Shown: piece after piece, positions 7,635 to 16,447 of the stretch
Numbering within the stretch: position 1 is the stretch's first letter
Layout: each line of letters opens with the position of its first letter
Position numbers and translations under genes: made by a program
Notes under the pieces: model-generated
What the model saw: the letters and a program-made list of their open reading frames with translations, nothing else
Database searches by the model: none
What the model was told of the DNA's origin: nothing
Assembly (NCBI GenBank): GCA_963739975.1
Contig: CAVUCK010000014.1
Location: 62,001-126,000, forward strand
Length of the DNA: 64,000 nucleotides
DNA from: JALZMG01 sp963739975
GTDB lineage: Bacteria; Actinomycetota; Acidimicrobiia; Acidimicrobiales; Ilumatobacteraceae
Direction of reading: 5' to 3'

Positions 7635-10070
7635 GTGAAGTCCGAGACCCAGGTCGTGGTGATCGGCGGTGGCGTGGTCGGCGCGTCCGTCCTCTTCCAC
7701 CTCACCGAGGCCGGCTGGACCGACGTGGTGCTCGTCGAGCGCAAGGAGCTGACGGCCGGCTCGACGTGGCACTCCGCCGGCGGCATGCACACGCTCAACG
7801 GCGACCCGAACGTCTCCAAGCTGCAGCAGTACACGATCGAGCTGTACCGCCAGATCGAGGCCCGGTCCGGGCAGGACTGCTCGATCCACCTGCCTGGTGG
7901 GCTGATGCTGGCCGACGACCGGGAGCGCCTCGACTGGCTGCGCATGGCCAAGGCCCGCGGCCGCTACCTCGGCATGGAGCTGGAGATCATCACCGCCGCC
8001 GAGGCCAAGGCGATGTTCCCGCTGCTCGAAGAGCAGTACTTCGTCGGCGCACTGTTCGACCCCGTCGAGGGCCACCTCGACCCGTCAGGCGTGACGAACG
8101 CCTACGCCATCTGCGCCCGCCAGGCCGGCGCCGAGGTGTATCGCCACACGTGGGTGCACGACCTGCGCCAGCGCCCGGACGGCACGTGGGACGTCATCAC
8201 GGACAAGGGCGAGATCCACGCCGAGCACATCGTCAACGCCGGCGGTCTGTGGGCCCGCGAGATCGGCCGGATGATCGGCCTCGAGCTGCCCGTGCTGGGC
8301 ATGGAGCACATGTACCTCGTGACCGAGGACATGGAGGAGGTCGCCGAGCACCGCGCCGCCACCGGCCACGAGCTGCCGATGGCGCTCGATTTCGCCGGCG
8401 AGATCTACATCCGCCAGGAGGGAGGCGGGATGCTGATGGGCACGTACGAGCAAGCGTGCGTGCCGTGGCAGCCGCAGACCGCGCCGTGGTCGTTCGACAT
8501 GGAGCTGCTGCCGCCCGACCTCGACCGCATCGCCCCGTCCCTGGAGATCGCCTTCAAGCACTACCCGGCGATGGCCACCGCCGGCATCAAGCGGATCATC
8601 AACGGCCCGTTCACGTTCGCTCCCGACGGCAACCCGCTGGTCGGTCCGGTTCGCGGCGTCCGCAACTGCTGGGTGGCCTGCGCGGTGATGGCGGGGCTGT
8701 CCCAAGGCGGCGGGGTCGGCCTGGCGCTGGCCAACTGGATGACCACCGGCGACCCGCAGCTCGACATCTGGGGCATGGACGTGGCCCGCTTCGGCGACTG
8801 GGCCAACCTCGCCTACACCAACGCCAAGGTCCGGGAGAACTACAGCCGCCGGTTCCGCATCACGTTCCCGAACGAGGAGCTGCCCGCTGCCCGGCCGCTG
8901 CACACGACCCCGATCTACGACCGGCTGACCGAGCACAACGCCGTGTGGGGCGCCGGCTTCGGCCTGGAGCACCCCCTGTGGTTCCAGCGCCCCGGGCTGG
9001 AACCGACGGAGGAGGTGACGTTCCGCCGCTCCAACGCCTTCCCCGTCGTGGCCGAGGAGTGCCGCGCCGTGAGAGAGCGGGTCGGGCTGACGGAGTGCTC
9101 CAACTTCGCCAAGTACCGCGTCTGCGGTGCCGGCGCCGCCGAGTGGCTGCAGGGCCTGTTCACCAACCGCCTGCCCAAGGTCGGGCGCATCGCGCTGACG
9201 GCGATGCTCAACCCGGACGGTCGCATCGTCGGCGAGTTCTCGGTCGCCCGGATCGGCGACGACGACTTCTTCCTGTTCGGGTCGCAAGCCGCCGAGGTCC
9301 ACCACTCGCGCTGGTTCCTCGCCCACCTGCCCATCGATTCAGGGATCACGTTCGAGGTCCTCGCCCTGTCGCTGGTCGGGCTGTCGGTCGCCGGGCCGCG
9401 CGCCCGCGACGTGCTGCAGTCCGTGACCACCACGTCGCTGGCGACGGCCGACTTCCCGTTCATGTCCTTCCGCCGCGTCGACCTCGGCATGGTGCCGGCG
9501 TGGGTCGGGCGGATGACCTACAGCGGCGACCTCGGCTACGAGATCTGGGTCGCCCCCGAGCACCAGCGGGCGCTGTTCGATCGGCTGTGGGATGCCGGCC
9601 AGCCGCACGGGATCGCGCTGTTCGGGTTCCGGGCGCTGATGTCGATGCGCATGGAGAAGATGTTCGGCACGTGGTTCCGGGAGTACCGCCCGATCTACAC
9701 GCCGCTCGAAGCGGGCATGGATCGATACCTCAAGTTCGATCACGAGTTCATCGGTCGCGCCGCCGTCGAGACCGAGCGGGCGCGGGGCCGAGAGCGGGCG
9801 CTCGTCTACCTGGAGGTCGATCCCGATCCGGACGAACCAGCCGACGTGATCGGCGACGAGCCGATCTGGCACGGCGACGCGGTCGTCGGCTGGGTCACGT
9901 CCGGCGCCTACTCCCACCACAGCGGGCGCTCGCTGGCCCTCGGCTTCGTGCCGGCGGCGCTGGCGGCGCCCGACTCGACGTTCGAGGTCGAGATCATCGG
10001 CCACCGCCGGCCGGCCCGCCTGCTCACCGAGCCCGTGCTCGACCCGTCGGGGTCCAGGATGCGCGACTGA
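7635..10070 (+). CDS. FAD-dependent dimethylglycine/sarcosine dehydrogenase-type oxidoreductase with GcvT domain (second paralogue)
   Basis: An 811-residue paralogue of the gene at 512. The FAD domain begins GGGVVG at residues 11-16; GSTWHSAGG (42-50) is the classic dimethylglycine dehydrogenase motif, with His46 as the expected covalent FAD anchor. The second half, from about residue 440, is the GcvT/aminomethyltransferase folate domain ending in the barrel-like EVEIIGHRRPARLLTEPVLD. It should oxidise an N-methyl amine and deliver the one-carbon unit to tetrahydrofolate. It starts at GTG 7635 after a good ribosome site and follows the MttB-like gene, with a TetR regulator two bases behind, so a transcription unit mttB-like/dehydrogenase/tetR is likely. 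Confidence 0.9.
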   Translation: MKSETQVVVIGGGVVGASVLFHLTEAGWTDVVLVERKELTAGSTWHSAGGMHTLNGDPNVSKLQQYTIELYRQIEARSGQDCSIHLPGGLMLADDRERLDWLRMAKARGRYLGMELEIITAAEAKAMFPLLEEQYFVGALFDPVEGHLDPSGVTNAYAICARQAGAEVYRHTWVHDLRQRPDGTWDVITDKGEIHAEHIVNAGGLWAREIGRMIGLELPVLGMEHMYLVTEDMEEVAEHRAATGHELPMALDFAGEIYIRQEGGGMLMGTYEQACVPWQPQTAPWSFDMELLPPDLDRIAPSLEIAFKHYPAMATAGIKRIINGPFTFAPDGNPLVGPVRGVRNCWVACAVMAGLSQGGGVGLALANWMTTGDPQLDIWGMDVARFGDWANLAYTNAKVRENYSRRFRITFPNEELPAARPLHTTPIYDRLTEHNAVWGAGFGLEHPLWFQRPGLEPTEEVTFRRSNAFPVVAEECRAVRERVGLTECSNFAKYRVCGAGAAEWLQGLFTNRLPKVGRIALTAMLNPDGRIVGEFSVARIGDDDFFLFGSQAAEVHHSRWFLAHLPIDSGITFEVLALSLVGLSVAGPRARDVLQSVTTTSLATADFPFMSFRRVDLGMVPAWVGRMTYSGDLGYEIWVAPEHQRALFDRLWDAGQPHGIALFGFRALMSMRMEKMFGTWFREYRPIYTPLEAGMDRYLKFDHEFIGRAAVETERARGRERALVYLEVDPDPDEPADVIGDEPIWHGDAVVGWVTSGAYSHHSGRSLALGFVPAALAAPDSTFEVEIIGHRRPARLLTEPVLDPSGSRMRD

Positions 10071-10071
10071 C

Positions 10072-10758
10072 GTGGGGCGGCCGCCGGACGCGCGGCGCCG
10101 GCAGGCTCTGCTCGACGGCGTGGTCGCCCACCTCGCCGAGCGCGGACTGGCCGACGTGTCGCTGCGGCCGATGGCGGCGCGACTGCACGTCAGCGTCAAC
10201 GCGCTGGTCCACCACTTCGGCCCCAAGGAGGACCTGGTCGTGGCGGCCCTCGACCGCGCCACCGAGGTGCAGTTGGCCGTGCGCGAGCGATGGCTGAAGC
10301 AGCAGCCGGACCTGTCCGCCGCCGACCTCCTCCGGCGCTGGTGGCGCTGGATGAACGCCGCGCCCGCCAACCTCGCACTGGTGCGGTTGGGGATCGAGGC
10401 CGCCGCCCTCGACGCCACCGTCAGCGGCCTGCCGGGGACGGTGCGGGCCGAGCAGATCAGCACCTGGCGAGCCGACATCGAGCGGCGTCTCGTGGCGGGC
10501 GGTCTGCCGCCGGACGTCGCCGTGGTGGAGGCGTCGCTGGCCAAGGCGATGTTCACGGGCCTGATCGTCGATCTGCTGGCGACGGGACACCGGCGCCGGC
10601 TCGGCCACGCCCTCGAGGTCGGGCTGGCTCGCCTGGAGGCGGTCAGCGCCGCCGATCCAGCGCGCGATGCTGCTGGGCGGCAACTCACCAACGGAGGCGA
10701 ACATGGCAGTCACGAAGATCATCGAGGTGGTCGGTCGTTCCAGCACGAGCTCGGATGA
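10072..10758 (+). CDS. TetR/AcrR-family transcriptional regulator
   Basis: An N-terminal helix-turn-helix (residues about 10-55: RQALLDGVVAHLAERGLADVS, then AARLHVSVNALVHHFGPKED) is followed by a helical ligand domain of ordinary length. The GTG start lies one base after the stop of the upstream dehydrogenase, so it is probably co-transcribed and may control that unit. The last 35 residues are low in hydrophobics, unlike the family, and overlap the dodecin gene by 56 bases; the native stop may have been earlier and lost to a base insertion of the kind seen elsewhere in this window. Confidence 0.8.
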   Translation: MGRPPDARRRQALLDGVVAHLAERGLADVSLRPMAARLHVSVNALVHHFGPKEDLVVAALDRATEVQLAVRERWLKQQPDLSAADLLRRWWRWMNAAPANLALVRLGIEAAALDATVSGLPGTVRAEQISTWRADIERRLVAGGLPPDVAVVEASLAKAMFTGLIVDLLATGHRRRLGHALEVGLARLEAVSAADPARDAAGRQLTNGGEHGSHEDHRGGRSFQHELG

Positions 10759-11047
10759 CGCCGTCAAGAGCGCGCTCGCCGAGGCGCAACGGAGCCTGCG
10801 CAACGTCAAGGCGCTCGACGTCGTCTCGGTCGGGCTGCGCGGCGACAACATGGACGAGTGGGGAGCGCTGTGCCGCATCTCCTTCCTCGTCGAGAACGTC
10901 AACGACTGCAATGGCTCGCTCCGCTCGCTGGGCCGGGTGCTTGCAACTGTTCCCGTAGAAAAGGGCCGCCGGCGACCCCTGAAAACGCTTGAGAACCCGG
11001 TGAGCGTCAGGTCACCACCAGTGCGAGGGCGATGGCCTGGAGGGTGA
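10703..11047 (+). CDS. dodecin-like flavin-binding protein with unnatural C-terminal extension
   Basis: The first 68 residues (MAVTKIIEVVGRSSTSSDDA to CRISFLVENVND) are a complete dodecin: strand, helix VKSALAEAQRSLRNVKALDV and two strands. Dodecins form twelve-subunit shells that store flavin. ACGGAGGCGA at 10691-10700 supports the ATG at 10703. As read, the frame continues 46 more residues through a dispersed repeat (10963-10997) and into the antisense of the next gene, which is not family-like. Removing one C at 10909 would give GAC-TGA, a stop exactly where dodecins end; I think 10910 is the real end. The location behind flavoenzymes suits a flavin buffer. Confidence 0.75.
   Translation: MAVTKIIEVVGRSSTSSDDAVKSALAEAQRSLRNVKALDVVSVGLRGDNMDEWGALCRISFLVENVNDCNGSLRSLGRVLATVPVEKGRRRPLKTLENPVSVRSPPVRGRWPGG
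10963..10997 (-). repeat. 35-bp element, family D copy 1
   Basis: Read on the minus strand it starts GGTTCTCAAGCGTTTTC and ends CCGGCGGCCC, nine bases after the stop of the DUF202 gene. It differs by one base from the copies at 49210-49244 and 50264-50298. All three follow a stop codon in the same orientation. Confidence 0.85.
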
Positions 11048-11316
11048 CGGTGGCGCCGACGACGACCGCCGTCGCCCGACGGCCCGGGGCAACGGGATCC
11101 GCCGTGCGGCGCTGCAGCGCCAGGACCCTGCGGACGGCCACCAGCAGCAGCGCGCCGAGCGCCACGTGCGCCGCCGACGACGAACGCCGGGTGCGCCGAC
11201 TGCTCGAACGCCTCGCGCACGATCAGCCCACCGGCCACGGCCGCGGTGAGGGCCGTCCGCCACCACGCCAGCTCGGTGCGCTCCGCCTGCAGGCCTGGGT
11301 CGATCGCCACCGGCAC
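11007..11316 (-). pseudogene. DUF202 small membrane protein, frameshifted
   Basis: The N-terminus, from GTG 11316, reads IDPGLQAERTELAWWRTALT, the signature of DUF202 proteins, then a first membrane helix. After AHPAFVVGG the frame becomes Arg/Gly-rich, while the next frame continues with HVALGALLLVAVRRVLAL and a last membrane helix, VGATVTLQAIALALVV, ending at TGA 11007-11009. One extra base near 11171 (in GCGCCGCCG) explains this. The total would be about 102 residues with three membrane segments, normal for the family. The start overlaps nothing but sits two bases after the stop of the partner DUF202 gene. I suspect a sequence error rather than a dead gene. Function of the family is unknown. 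Confidence 0.7.
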
Positions 11317-11318
11317 GA

Positions 11319-11726
11319 TCAGTCGGTGGCGATCAGGACGAAGGCCACGACGGCGATCACGACGAGCGCACCGGCGACGACCGGCACCAGCCGGGCCGGC
11401 GGGAGCGGCTCGCCACGGCGCACCGCCCGCTGCACCGTCACCCAGCGGTAGTAGCCGCCGCCGGCCAGCACGGCGCTGAGCGCGATCGCTCCCAGCGCGA
11501 GGCCGGTCCGTGCGCCGCGCACCCCGAAGGACTCGACGAGCTGGTGCACGGCGACGCCGCCGGCGAGCAGCCCCAACGCAGTGCGGATCCACGCCAGGAA
11601 GGTGCGCTCGTTGGCCAGCGTGAACCGGTAGTCAGGCTCCTGACCATCGGTGGGATCGTCGCGCCACCGTCGACGCTGCGGATCGGCGCCGGCCGGCATG
11701 GACGGACGGTACGTCTCGGCCGACAT
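11319..11726 (-). CDS. DUF202 (YidH-like) inner membrane protein
   Basis: About 135 residues from ATG 11726 (MSAETYRPSMPAG). After a hydrophilic head comes the DUF202 motif YRFTLANERTFLAWIRTALG and three membrane helices (LLAGGVAVHQLV, TGLALGAIALSAVLAGGGYY, LVPVVAGALVVIAVVAFVLI). DUF202 genes often occur as tandem pairs, as here with the gene at 11007-11316; the two probably act together in the membrane. Their biochemical role is unknown. An upstream in-frame ATG at 11768 would add a Gly/Arg-rich 14-residue tail and is less likely. Confidence 0.8.
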   Translation of the reverse strand: MSAETYRPSMPAGADPQRRRWRDDPTDGQEPDYRFTLANERTFLAWIRTALGLLAGGVAVHQLVESFGVRGARTGLALGAIALSAVLAGGGYYRWVTVQRAVRRGEPLPPARLVPVVAGALVVIAVVAFVLIATD

Positions 11727-11800
11727 CGCGGTCGCGGACCCTCGCCCGGGAGGCCCGCCGTGATGCAAGGCGCTTTCGAGGGCAGGGGTACAGTCCGCGC

Positions 11801-13246
11801 GTGGACGACAACCTCTGGCGGGCGGTGGAAGGTGGTCGGGTGCTCGCGCATCATCCGCTGCGGCAGGTCCTCGGCGACCGCCGCCGCGCCGATTCCCTGC
11901 TGCGCGTGCCGGGGATGCGGGGGCTCGTCATCGCCACCTGGATCTCGAGCCTCGGGAGCTCGTCGGCGCTGCTGGCGGTGGCGTGGGTCTCGTACCAGCA
12001 CTCCGACTCGATCGTGCACACCGTCATCGTGGCGACGGCCTTCAGCATCCCCGCCGTCCTCCTCGGCCCCACCGCCGGACGTCTCGCCGAGACGCACGAA
12101 CGCCGACAGGTCATCGCCTGGTGCTACGTGGGTCACATGGTCGTCTGGAACGGAGTCGCCTTCCTCGACATCATCGACTGGCTGACCCCGGCCTGGCTGA
12201 CGCTGGCGGCACTGCTCGGCGGCACCTGCAGCGCGCTGCGCTTCCCGTCGTGGCAGCAGTTCGAGCGCGGCATGGTGCCCGACGCTCGGCTGCACGAGGC
12301 GAACGCCTTGTTCGTCAGCGTCAGATCCCTGGCGAGGATCGTCGGCGCCGTGGTCGGGGGCTTCGTCATCACGTGGGCCGGACCGGGATCCGCGTTCGCC
12401 TTCAACGCGCTGAGCTTCCTCCCCTTCGCGCTGATCATCGCCACCCGGCACGAACCCAGGCGATCTCCGCGCCGCCGCCGCATCGTTCGCGTACGGCGTC
12501 GCGAGACGGTCGCCTACATCCGCACCGAGCCGACGGTCCGCCTGGCGATCCTGATGATCGTCCTCCTGACGCTCCTGGCGGTGCCGATCGCCTCACTGCT
12601 GCCGGCCATCGCCGATCAGATCGACGACGATGCCCACGCGCTCGGCGTGCTGACCGCGTTCTACGCCGTCGGCGGCAGCCTCGTCGCGCTCGTGCTCCGG
12701 CGGATCCACGAGGAGTATCCCAAGGTCCGGCTCGTCGGTCCGGTGCTCGTCGTCTGTGGCGCGTCGCTCGTGGTCATCGGCCTGCTCGGCGACGAGCTGG
12801 GCGGCGCCGGTCGGATGCTCAGCGTCGTCGGCCTCCTGCTCCCGATCGGCCTCGGCCTGGCGATCGCTCGGGCCGTGCTCTCGTCGCTCGTCCAGCTGAA
12901 CACTTCGGCGGAGATGGAAGGCCACGTGCTCGCGCTGTACGGCGCCTCCGTGAGCCTCGTCACACCGATCGGCGGACTGACGCTCGCTGCCATCACGGAG
13001 CTCACCTCCGTGTGGGTGTCCGTGGCGGTCGCCGGCGTGCTACTGCTGATCGTGGCCGTCGTGATCCGCGTCGTCCGCCCGACCGCGCTGGTCCGCGCCG
13101 ATCATGTTCGCCACCACGCCGTCGCTCTCGACCACGCGTCCCACCTCGCTCAGTTCGTCGACGGCTTCGTCGAACCGGGCCAGCTCGCCCCGCACGTCAT
13201 GGCACCGCCCGCGGACGACACGGCGGCGCGGCGATCAGCCCGCTGA
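11801..13246 (+). CDS. MFS transporter (MFS_3/EntS-like)
   Basis: A 481-residue protein with a hydrophilic N-terminus and about 11-12 hydrophobic segments, including the family features ATAFSIPAVLLGPTAGRLAE and FPSWQQFERGMVPDARLHEANAL, as in enterobactin-exporter-like MFS_3 members where the region after helix 4 reads PAxxxxxPxLVPxxxLxxANAL. It would export a small molecule by proton antiport; the substrate is unknown. It starts at GTG 11801, is divergent from the DUF202 pair and overlaps the end of ctaG by 12 bases in convergent orientation. Confidence 0.85.
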   Translation: MDDNLWRAVEGGRVLAHHPLRQVLGDRRRADSLLRVPGMRGLVIATWISSLGSSSALLAVAWVSYQHSDSIVHTVIVATAFSIPAVLLGPTAGRLAETHERRQVIAWCYVGHMVVWNGVAFLDIIDWLTPAWLTLAALLGGTCSALRFPSWQQFERGMVPDARLHEANALFVSVRSLARIVGAVVGGFVITWAGPGSAFAFNALSFLPFALIIATRHEPRRSPRRRRIVRVRRRETVAYIRTEPTVRLAILMIVLLTLLAVPIASLLPAIADQIDDDAHALGVLTAFYAVGGSLVALVLRRIHEEYPKVRLVGPVLVVCGASLVVIGLLGDELGGAGRMLSVVGLLLPIGLGLAIARAVLSSLVQLNTSAEMEGHVLALYGASVSLVTPIGGLTLAAITELTSVWVSVAVAGVLLLIVAVVIRVVRPTALVRADHVRHHAVALDHASHLAQFVDGFVEPGQLAPHVMAPPADDTAARRSAR

Positions 13247-14077
13247 CGGTCCGACCCGCCGGCGATCAGGGATCACCGGCGGACCCTGCAGCGCCTCGGC
13301 GCGGCGGCTGATCCGCTCCTCGGCCGACGCCCACCGCCAGACGGCCACGAGCAGCAACGGCACGGTGGTCAGCATCCCGCCGATCCACATCAGCGCGGCG
13401 GCCGACCGCTGGTCGGACAGGGCGCGTGCCGTGCCCAGCGACTCGGCGTACGTCGGGATGAGGGGGGTCGGCGCCGACAGCAGGACCATGCCGAGCAGCG
13501 CCCCACCGGCGGCGACCCCGAAGACTGCGCCGACCCGTGCCGCTGCGCTGGCCCGACCGGCGCCGAGCACGGCGCCCCACGTGAGCACGGCGCCGAACAG
13601 GTAGGCGGCGTGCTCGATCTCGTGCAGCAGCCGGTCATCCAGCGCCCGGTCGTAGATCGACGTCAGGTGGGTCACGTACAGCACGGCGACGAAGAACAGC
13701 GGACCGGCGATCGGCACACAGGTGCGCCACGCCGCCGCCCACCGCCGGCCGGTGGGTGCCGCCGCGTTGGCCGTCGGCAACCAGCGCGCGCTCCCCAGCG
13801 TCCGCACCGGACGGGCGAGGACGAGCAGCGGTGCGGCGACGATGATCACCAGCAGGTGCTGCACCATGTGGCCGGTGAAGCTCTCCTCGGCCAGCGACTC
13901 CACCCACGGCAGCGAGGCGAACAGCACGATGCCGACGCCGCCGACCCAGGCGACCAGTCGCCACGCCACGCGCCGGGGCTGGCGCGCCCACGCCCATCCG
14001 TAGACGACGGCGGCCAGCGCGGCGGCCACGCCGACGAGCACGTGGTCGAGCCCCGCCGAGTGGGCCAGCACCGTCAC
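13235..14077 (-). CDS. ctaG: cytochrome c oxidase assembly factor CtaG (caa3_CtaG type)
   Basis: A 280-residue membrane protein with seven or so helices and the family signature FTGHMVQHLLVIIVAAPLLV. Members help insert copper into cytochrome oxidase in Gram-positive bacteria. The GTG start at 14077 overlaps the stop of ctaF (GTGA), making it the last gene of the respiratory operon. The hydrophilic C-terminal tail ends within the 3' end of the convergent MFS gene. Confidence 0.88.
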   Translation of the reverse strand: MTVLAHSAGLDHVLVGVAAALAAVVYGWAWARQPRRVAWRLVAWVGGVGIVLFASLPWVESLAEESFTGHMVQHLLVIIVAAPLLVLARPVRTLGSARWLPTANAAAPTGRRWAAAWRTCVPIAGPLFFVAVLYVTHLTSIYDRALDDRLLHEIEHAAYLFGAVLTWGAVLGAGRASAAARVGAVFGVAAGGALLGMVLLSAPTPLIPTYAESLGTARALSDQRSAAALMWIGGMLTTVPLLLVAVWRWASAEERISRRAEALQGPPVIPDRRRVGPSAG

Positions 14078-14457
14078 CGGTCGGCGTCCCGGGTCAGGAG
14101 GGCGACCTGCGACAGCGTGATGGCCACGCCGGCCAGCAGCATCCACGAGCCAAGCACCGCGCCGAGCACCGCGGCCGAGATGCCGACACCGAGCACCAGC
14201 GGCCGCACGCTGGCCGTCGGGTACACGCCGACGACACCGACCTCGTCGTCGACGTCGGCGTCGCCACGATCGGCGGGTCGGGGATGGGCGTTGTGGCGCC
14301 GCCAGCCCCACATCCATCCGGCGATCAGGCCGCCGAGTCCCGTGGCCATCAGCAGCAGCGAGGCTCCGGCCGGGTCACCGTCGACGAGCCAGTAGATGAC
14401 CCCGATCGCCACGTAGAAGAGCGTCAGCCCCGTCCACATGATCATCTCGAGCCTCAT
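14074..14457 (-). CDS. ctaF: cytochrome c oxidase subunit IV, actinobacterial type
   Basis: A 127-residue protein with four membrane helices in two hairpins separated by an acidic linker (RPADRGDADVDDEVG). The start MRLEMIMWTGLTLFYVAIGVIYW and WMWGWRR are typical of CtaF, a small subunit of actinobacterial aa3 oxidase. It lies between ctaD and ctaG; the perfect 42-bp palindrome upstream (14497-14538) separates it from ctaD, so its expression may be lowered by partial termination or protected by the stem. Confidence 0.88.
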   Translation of the reverse strand: MRLEMIMWTGLTLFYVAIGVIYWLVDGDPAGASLLLMATGLGGLIAGWMWGWRRHNAHPRPADRGDADVDDEVGVVGVYPTASVRPLVLGVGISAAVLGAVLGSWMLLAGVAITLSQVALLTRDADR

Positions 14458-14496
14458 CCGCTCGCTCCGATCTGGCGTGGAGTCTCATGACTGCTT

Positions 14497-14538
14497 CTGG
14501 GCGCGGACGTTCTCGAATTCGAGAACGTCCGCGCCCAG
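14497..14538. repeat. perfect 42-bp palindrome, family E copy 1
   Basis: The arms CTGGGCGCGGACGTTCTCGAA and its exact complement meet without any loop at GAATTC (14515-14520). It lies 19 bases after the ctaD stop and 39 bases before the ctaF start. A diverged 42-bp copy is at 62961-63002. In RNA it would form a very stable stem, acting as a terminator, attenuator or 3'-end protector. Confidence 0.85.
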
Positions 14539-14557
14539 ATCCGACGGTGCGGCGTGC

Positions 14558-16447
14558 TCATCGTCGGAGGTCCGGGTCGGTGTCGGGACCGGCGTTGCCG
14601 CCAGCCGGCGACGTGCGCTCGGCGGGACCTGACTCGGCCAATGGGGCGTCGCCCTCGCCGTGGTCGTAGGGGTGCAACGGGACCCAGCGCGTGTCATGGT
14701 CCTGGCGGTTCTTCCAGGCGTCGGTCGTGCCGATGGCGCTGACGTCGGCGTGGTTCATCCACCGCAGGTCGAACACCGGACGCTCGGAGCGGATCGGCGG
14801 CAGCCACGTGAAGTTGTGGACCGGCGGCGGCGACGAGGTCGCCCACTCCAGCGAGTTGGCATGCCACGGGTCGGGGCCGGCGGTCATCGGCTTGCGGAAC
14901 GACGCGATCACGTTCCATAGGAACGGCACGGTCGAGATGACGAGCACCACGAACCCCAACGAGGCGATCAGGTTCCACAGCTCGAAGTCGTCGGTCGGTT
15001 GGTAGTCGGCGACGCGGCGGGGCATGCCGTCGCGACCGAGGAAGTGCATCACGAAGAACGTGGCGTTGAAGCCGATCACGAGCAGCCAGAAGTGCCATTG
15101 CCCGAGCCGCTTGTCGAGCATCCGGCCGGTGACCTTCGGCCACCAGAAGTAGATCGCCGCGAAGAGGGCGAAGACCACCGTGCCCCCCATCACGTAGTGG
15201 AAGTGGGCGACCACGAAGTACGTGTCGTTGAGGTGGAAGTCCAGCGTCGGTGACGCCAGGATCACGCCCGTCACGCCGCCGGCGACGAACGTGACCAGGA
15301 AGCCCACCGAGAAGAGCATCGGCGCTTCCCAACTGATCGAGCCGCCCCACATCGTGCCGATCCAGTTGAACACCTTCACGCCGGTCGGCACGGCGATGAG
15401 GAACGACGTGGCGGCGAAGAACGGCAGCACCACGGCGCCGGTGACGAACATGTGGTGGGCCCACACCGACGTCGACAGCGCCGAGATGGTGATCGTTGCC
15501 AGGACGAGGCCCTTGTACCCGAAGACCGGGCGGCGGGCGAACACCGGGAAGATCTCCGTGACCACGCCGAAGAACGGCAGGGCCACGATGTACACCTCGG
15601 GGTGGCCGAAGAACCAGAACAGGTGCTGGTAGAGGATCGGCGACCCCCCGGCACCGGGGTCGTAGAAGTGGGTGCCGAATCGTCGGTCGGCCTCGAGCAT
15701 CACCAGCGCGCCGGACAGCACCGGGAACGCCACGAGGACCATGAAGCTGGTCAGGAACACGTTCCAGGACAGGATCGGCATGCGGAACATGGTCATGCCG
15801 GGTGCCCGCATCATCGTGATGGTGGTGATGATGTTGATCGCGCTCAGCGTGCCCGACGTGCCCGTGAGGATCAGCGCCACGATCCACAGGTCGGCGCCGA
15901 GGCCGGGCGATCCGACGGGACCGGACAGCGGCGGGTAGCCGTACCAGCCGAAGGCGGCGGCGCCCCCGTCGGTCAGGAACCCGGCGAGCATGATCACGCC
16001 GCCGAACAGGTACAGCCAGTACGACAGGGCGTTGAGGCGGGGGAAGGCCAGGTCGGGGGCGCCGATCTGCAGCGGCACGAGGTAGTTGGCGAGAGCGAAC
16101 CCGAACGGCACGGCGAACAGGAACACCATGACGCTGCCGTGGATCGTGAAGACCTGGTTGTAGAAGCCCTCGTCGATGAACTGCTCGCCGGGCTGGGCCA
16201 GCTCGGCCCGGATGACCCCGGCAAGGGCGCCGCCGATGGCCAGGAAGACGAGCGCGGTGACGGCGTAGGCGACGCCGATCGCCTTGTGGTCGGTGGTCGT
16301 CAGCCAGCCGACGAGCGTGCGGGGCAGTCCCTTGTGCTCTGCCCCGCCGTCCTCGTCGTGGCCGTCACCGATGAAGTCGTCGATCTCGAACAGCTCGGCG
16401 TCGCCGCCCGTCTCGGAGGTCCGCGGTCGCGGATCGATCGTCGTCAC
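14558..16447 (-). CDS. ctaD: cytochrome c oxidase subunit I
   Basis: The catalytic haem-copper subunit of the aa3 oxidase: 629 residues, twelve core helices. Visible landmarks are TIHGSVMVFLFAVP, WFFGHPEVYIVALPFFG (CuB histidine with the cross-linked Tyr), SVWAHHMFVTG (two CuB histidines) and VVAHFHYVMGG (haem a3 and a histidines). It reduces O2 to water and pumps protons. The C-terminal 110 residues form a long polar tail typical of actinobacterial CtaD. I chose GTG 16447; the 100 bases before it are a tandem duplication that carries no convincing coding sequence, so longer starts are unlikely. Confidence 0.97.
   Translation of the reverse strand: MTTIDPRPRTSETGGDAELFEIDDFIGDGHDEDGGAEHKGLPRTLVGWLTTTDHKAIGVAYAVTALVFLAIGGALAGVIRAELAQPGEQFIDEGFYNQVFTIHGSVMVFLFAVPFGFALANYLVPLQIGAPDLAFPRLNALSYWLYLFGGVIMLAGFLTDGGAAAFGWYGYPPLSGPVGSPGLGADLWIVALILTGTSGTLSAINIITTITMMRAPGMTMFRMPILSWNVFLTSFMVLVAFPVLSGALVMLEADRRFGTHFYDPGAGGSPILYQHLFWFFGHPEVYIVALPFFGVVTEIFPVFARRPVFGYKGLVLATITISALSTSVWAHHMFVTGAVVLPFFAATSFLIAVPTGVKVFNWIGTMWGGSISWEAPMLFSVGFLVTFVAGGVTGVILASPTLDFHLNDTYFVVAHFHYVMGGTVVFALFAAIYFWWPKVTGRMLDKRLGQWHFWLLVIGFNATFFVMHFLGRDGMPRRVADYQPTDDFELWNLIASLGFVVLVISTVPFLWNVIASFRKPMTAGPDPWHANSLEWATSSPPPVHNFTWLPPIRSERPVFDLRWMNHADVSAIGTTDAWKNRQDHDTRWVPLHPYDHGEGDAPLAESGPAERTSPAGGNAGPDTDPDLRR

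Noticed and set aside
14515..14520. GAATTC as a vector or adapter remnant
   Set aside because: It is the centre of a 42-bp palindrome with a diverged genomic relative at 62961-63002, so it is native sequence.
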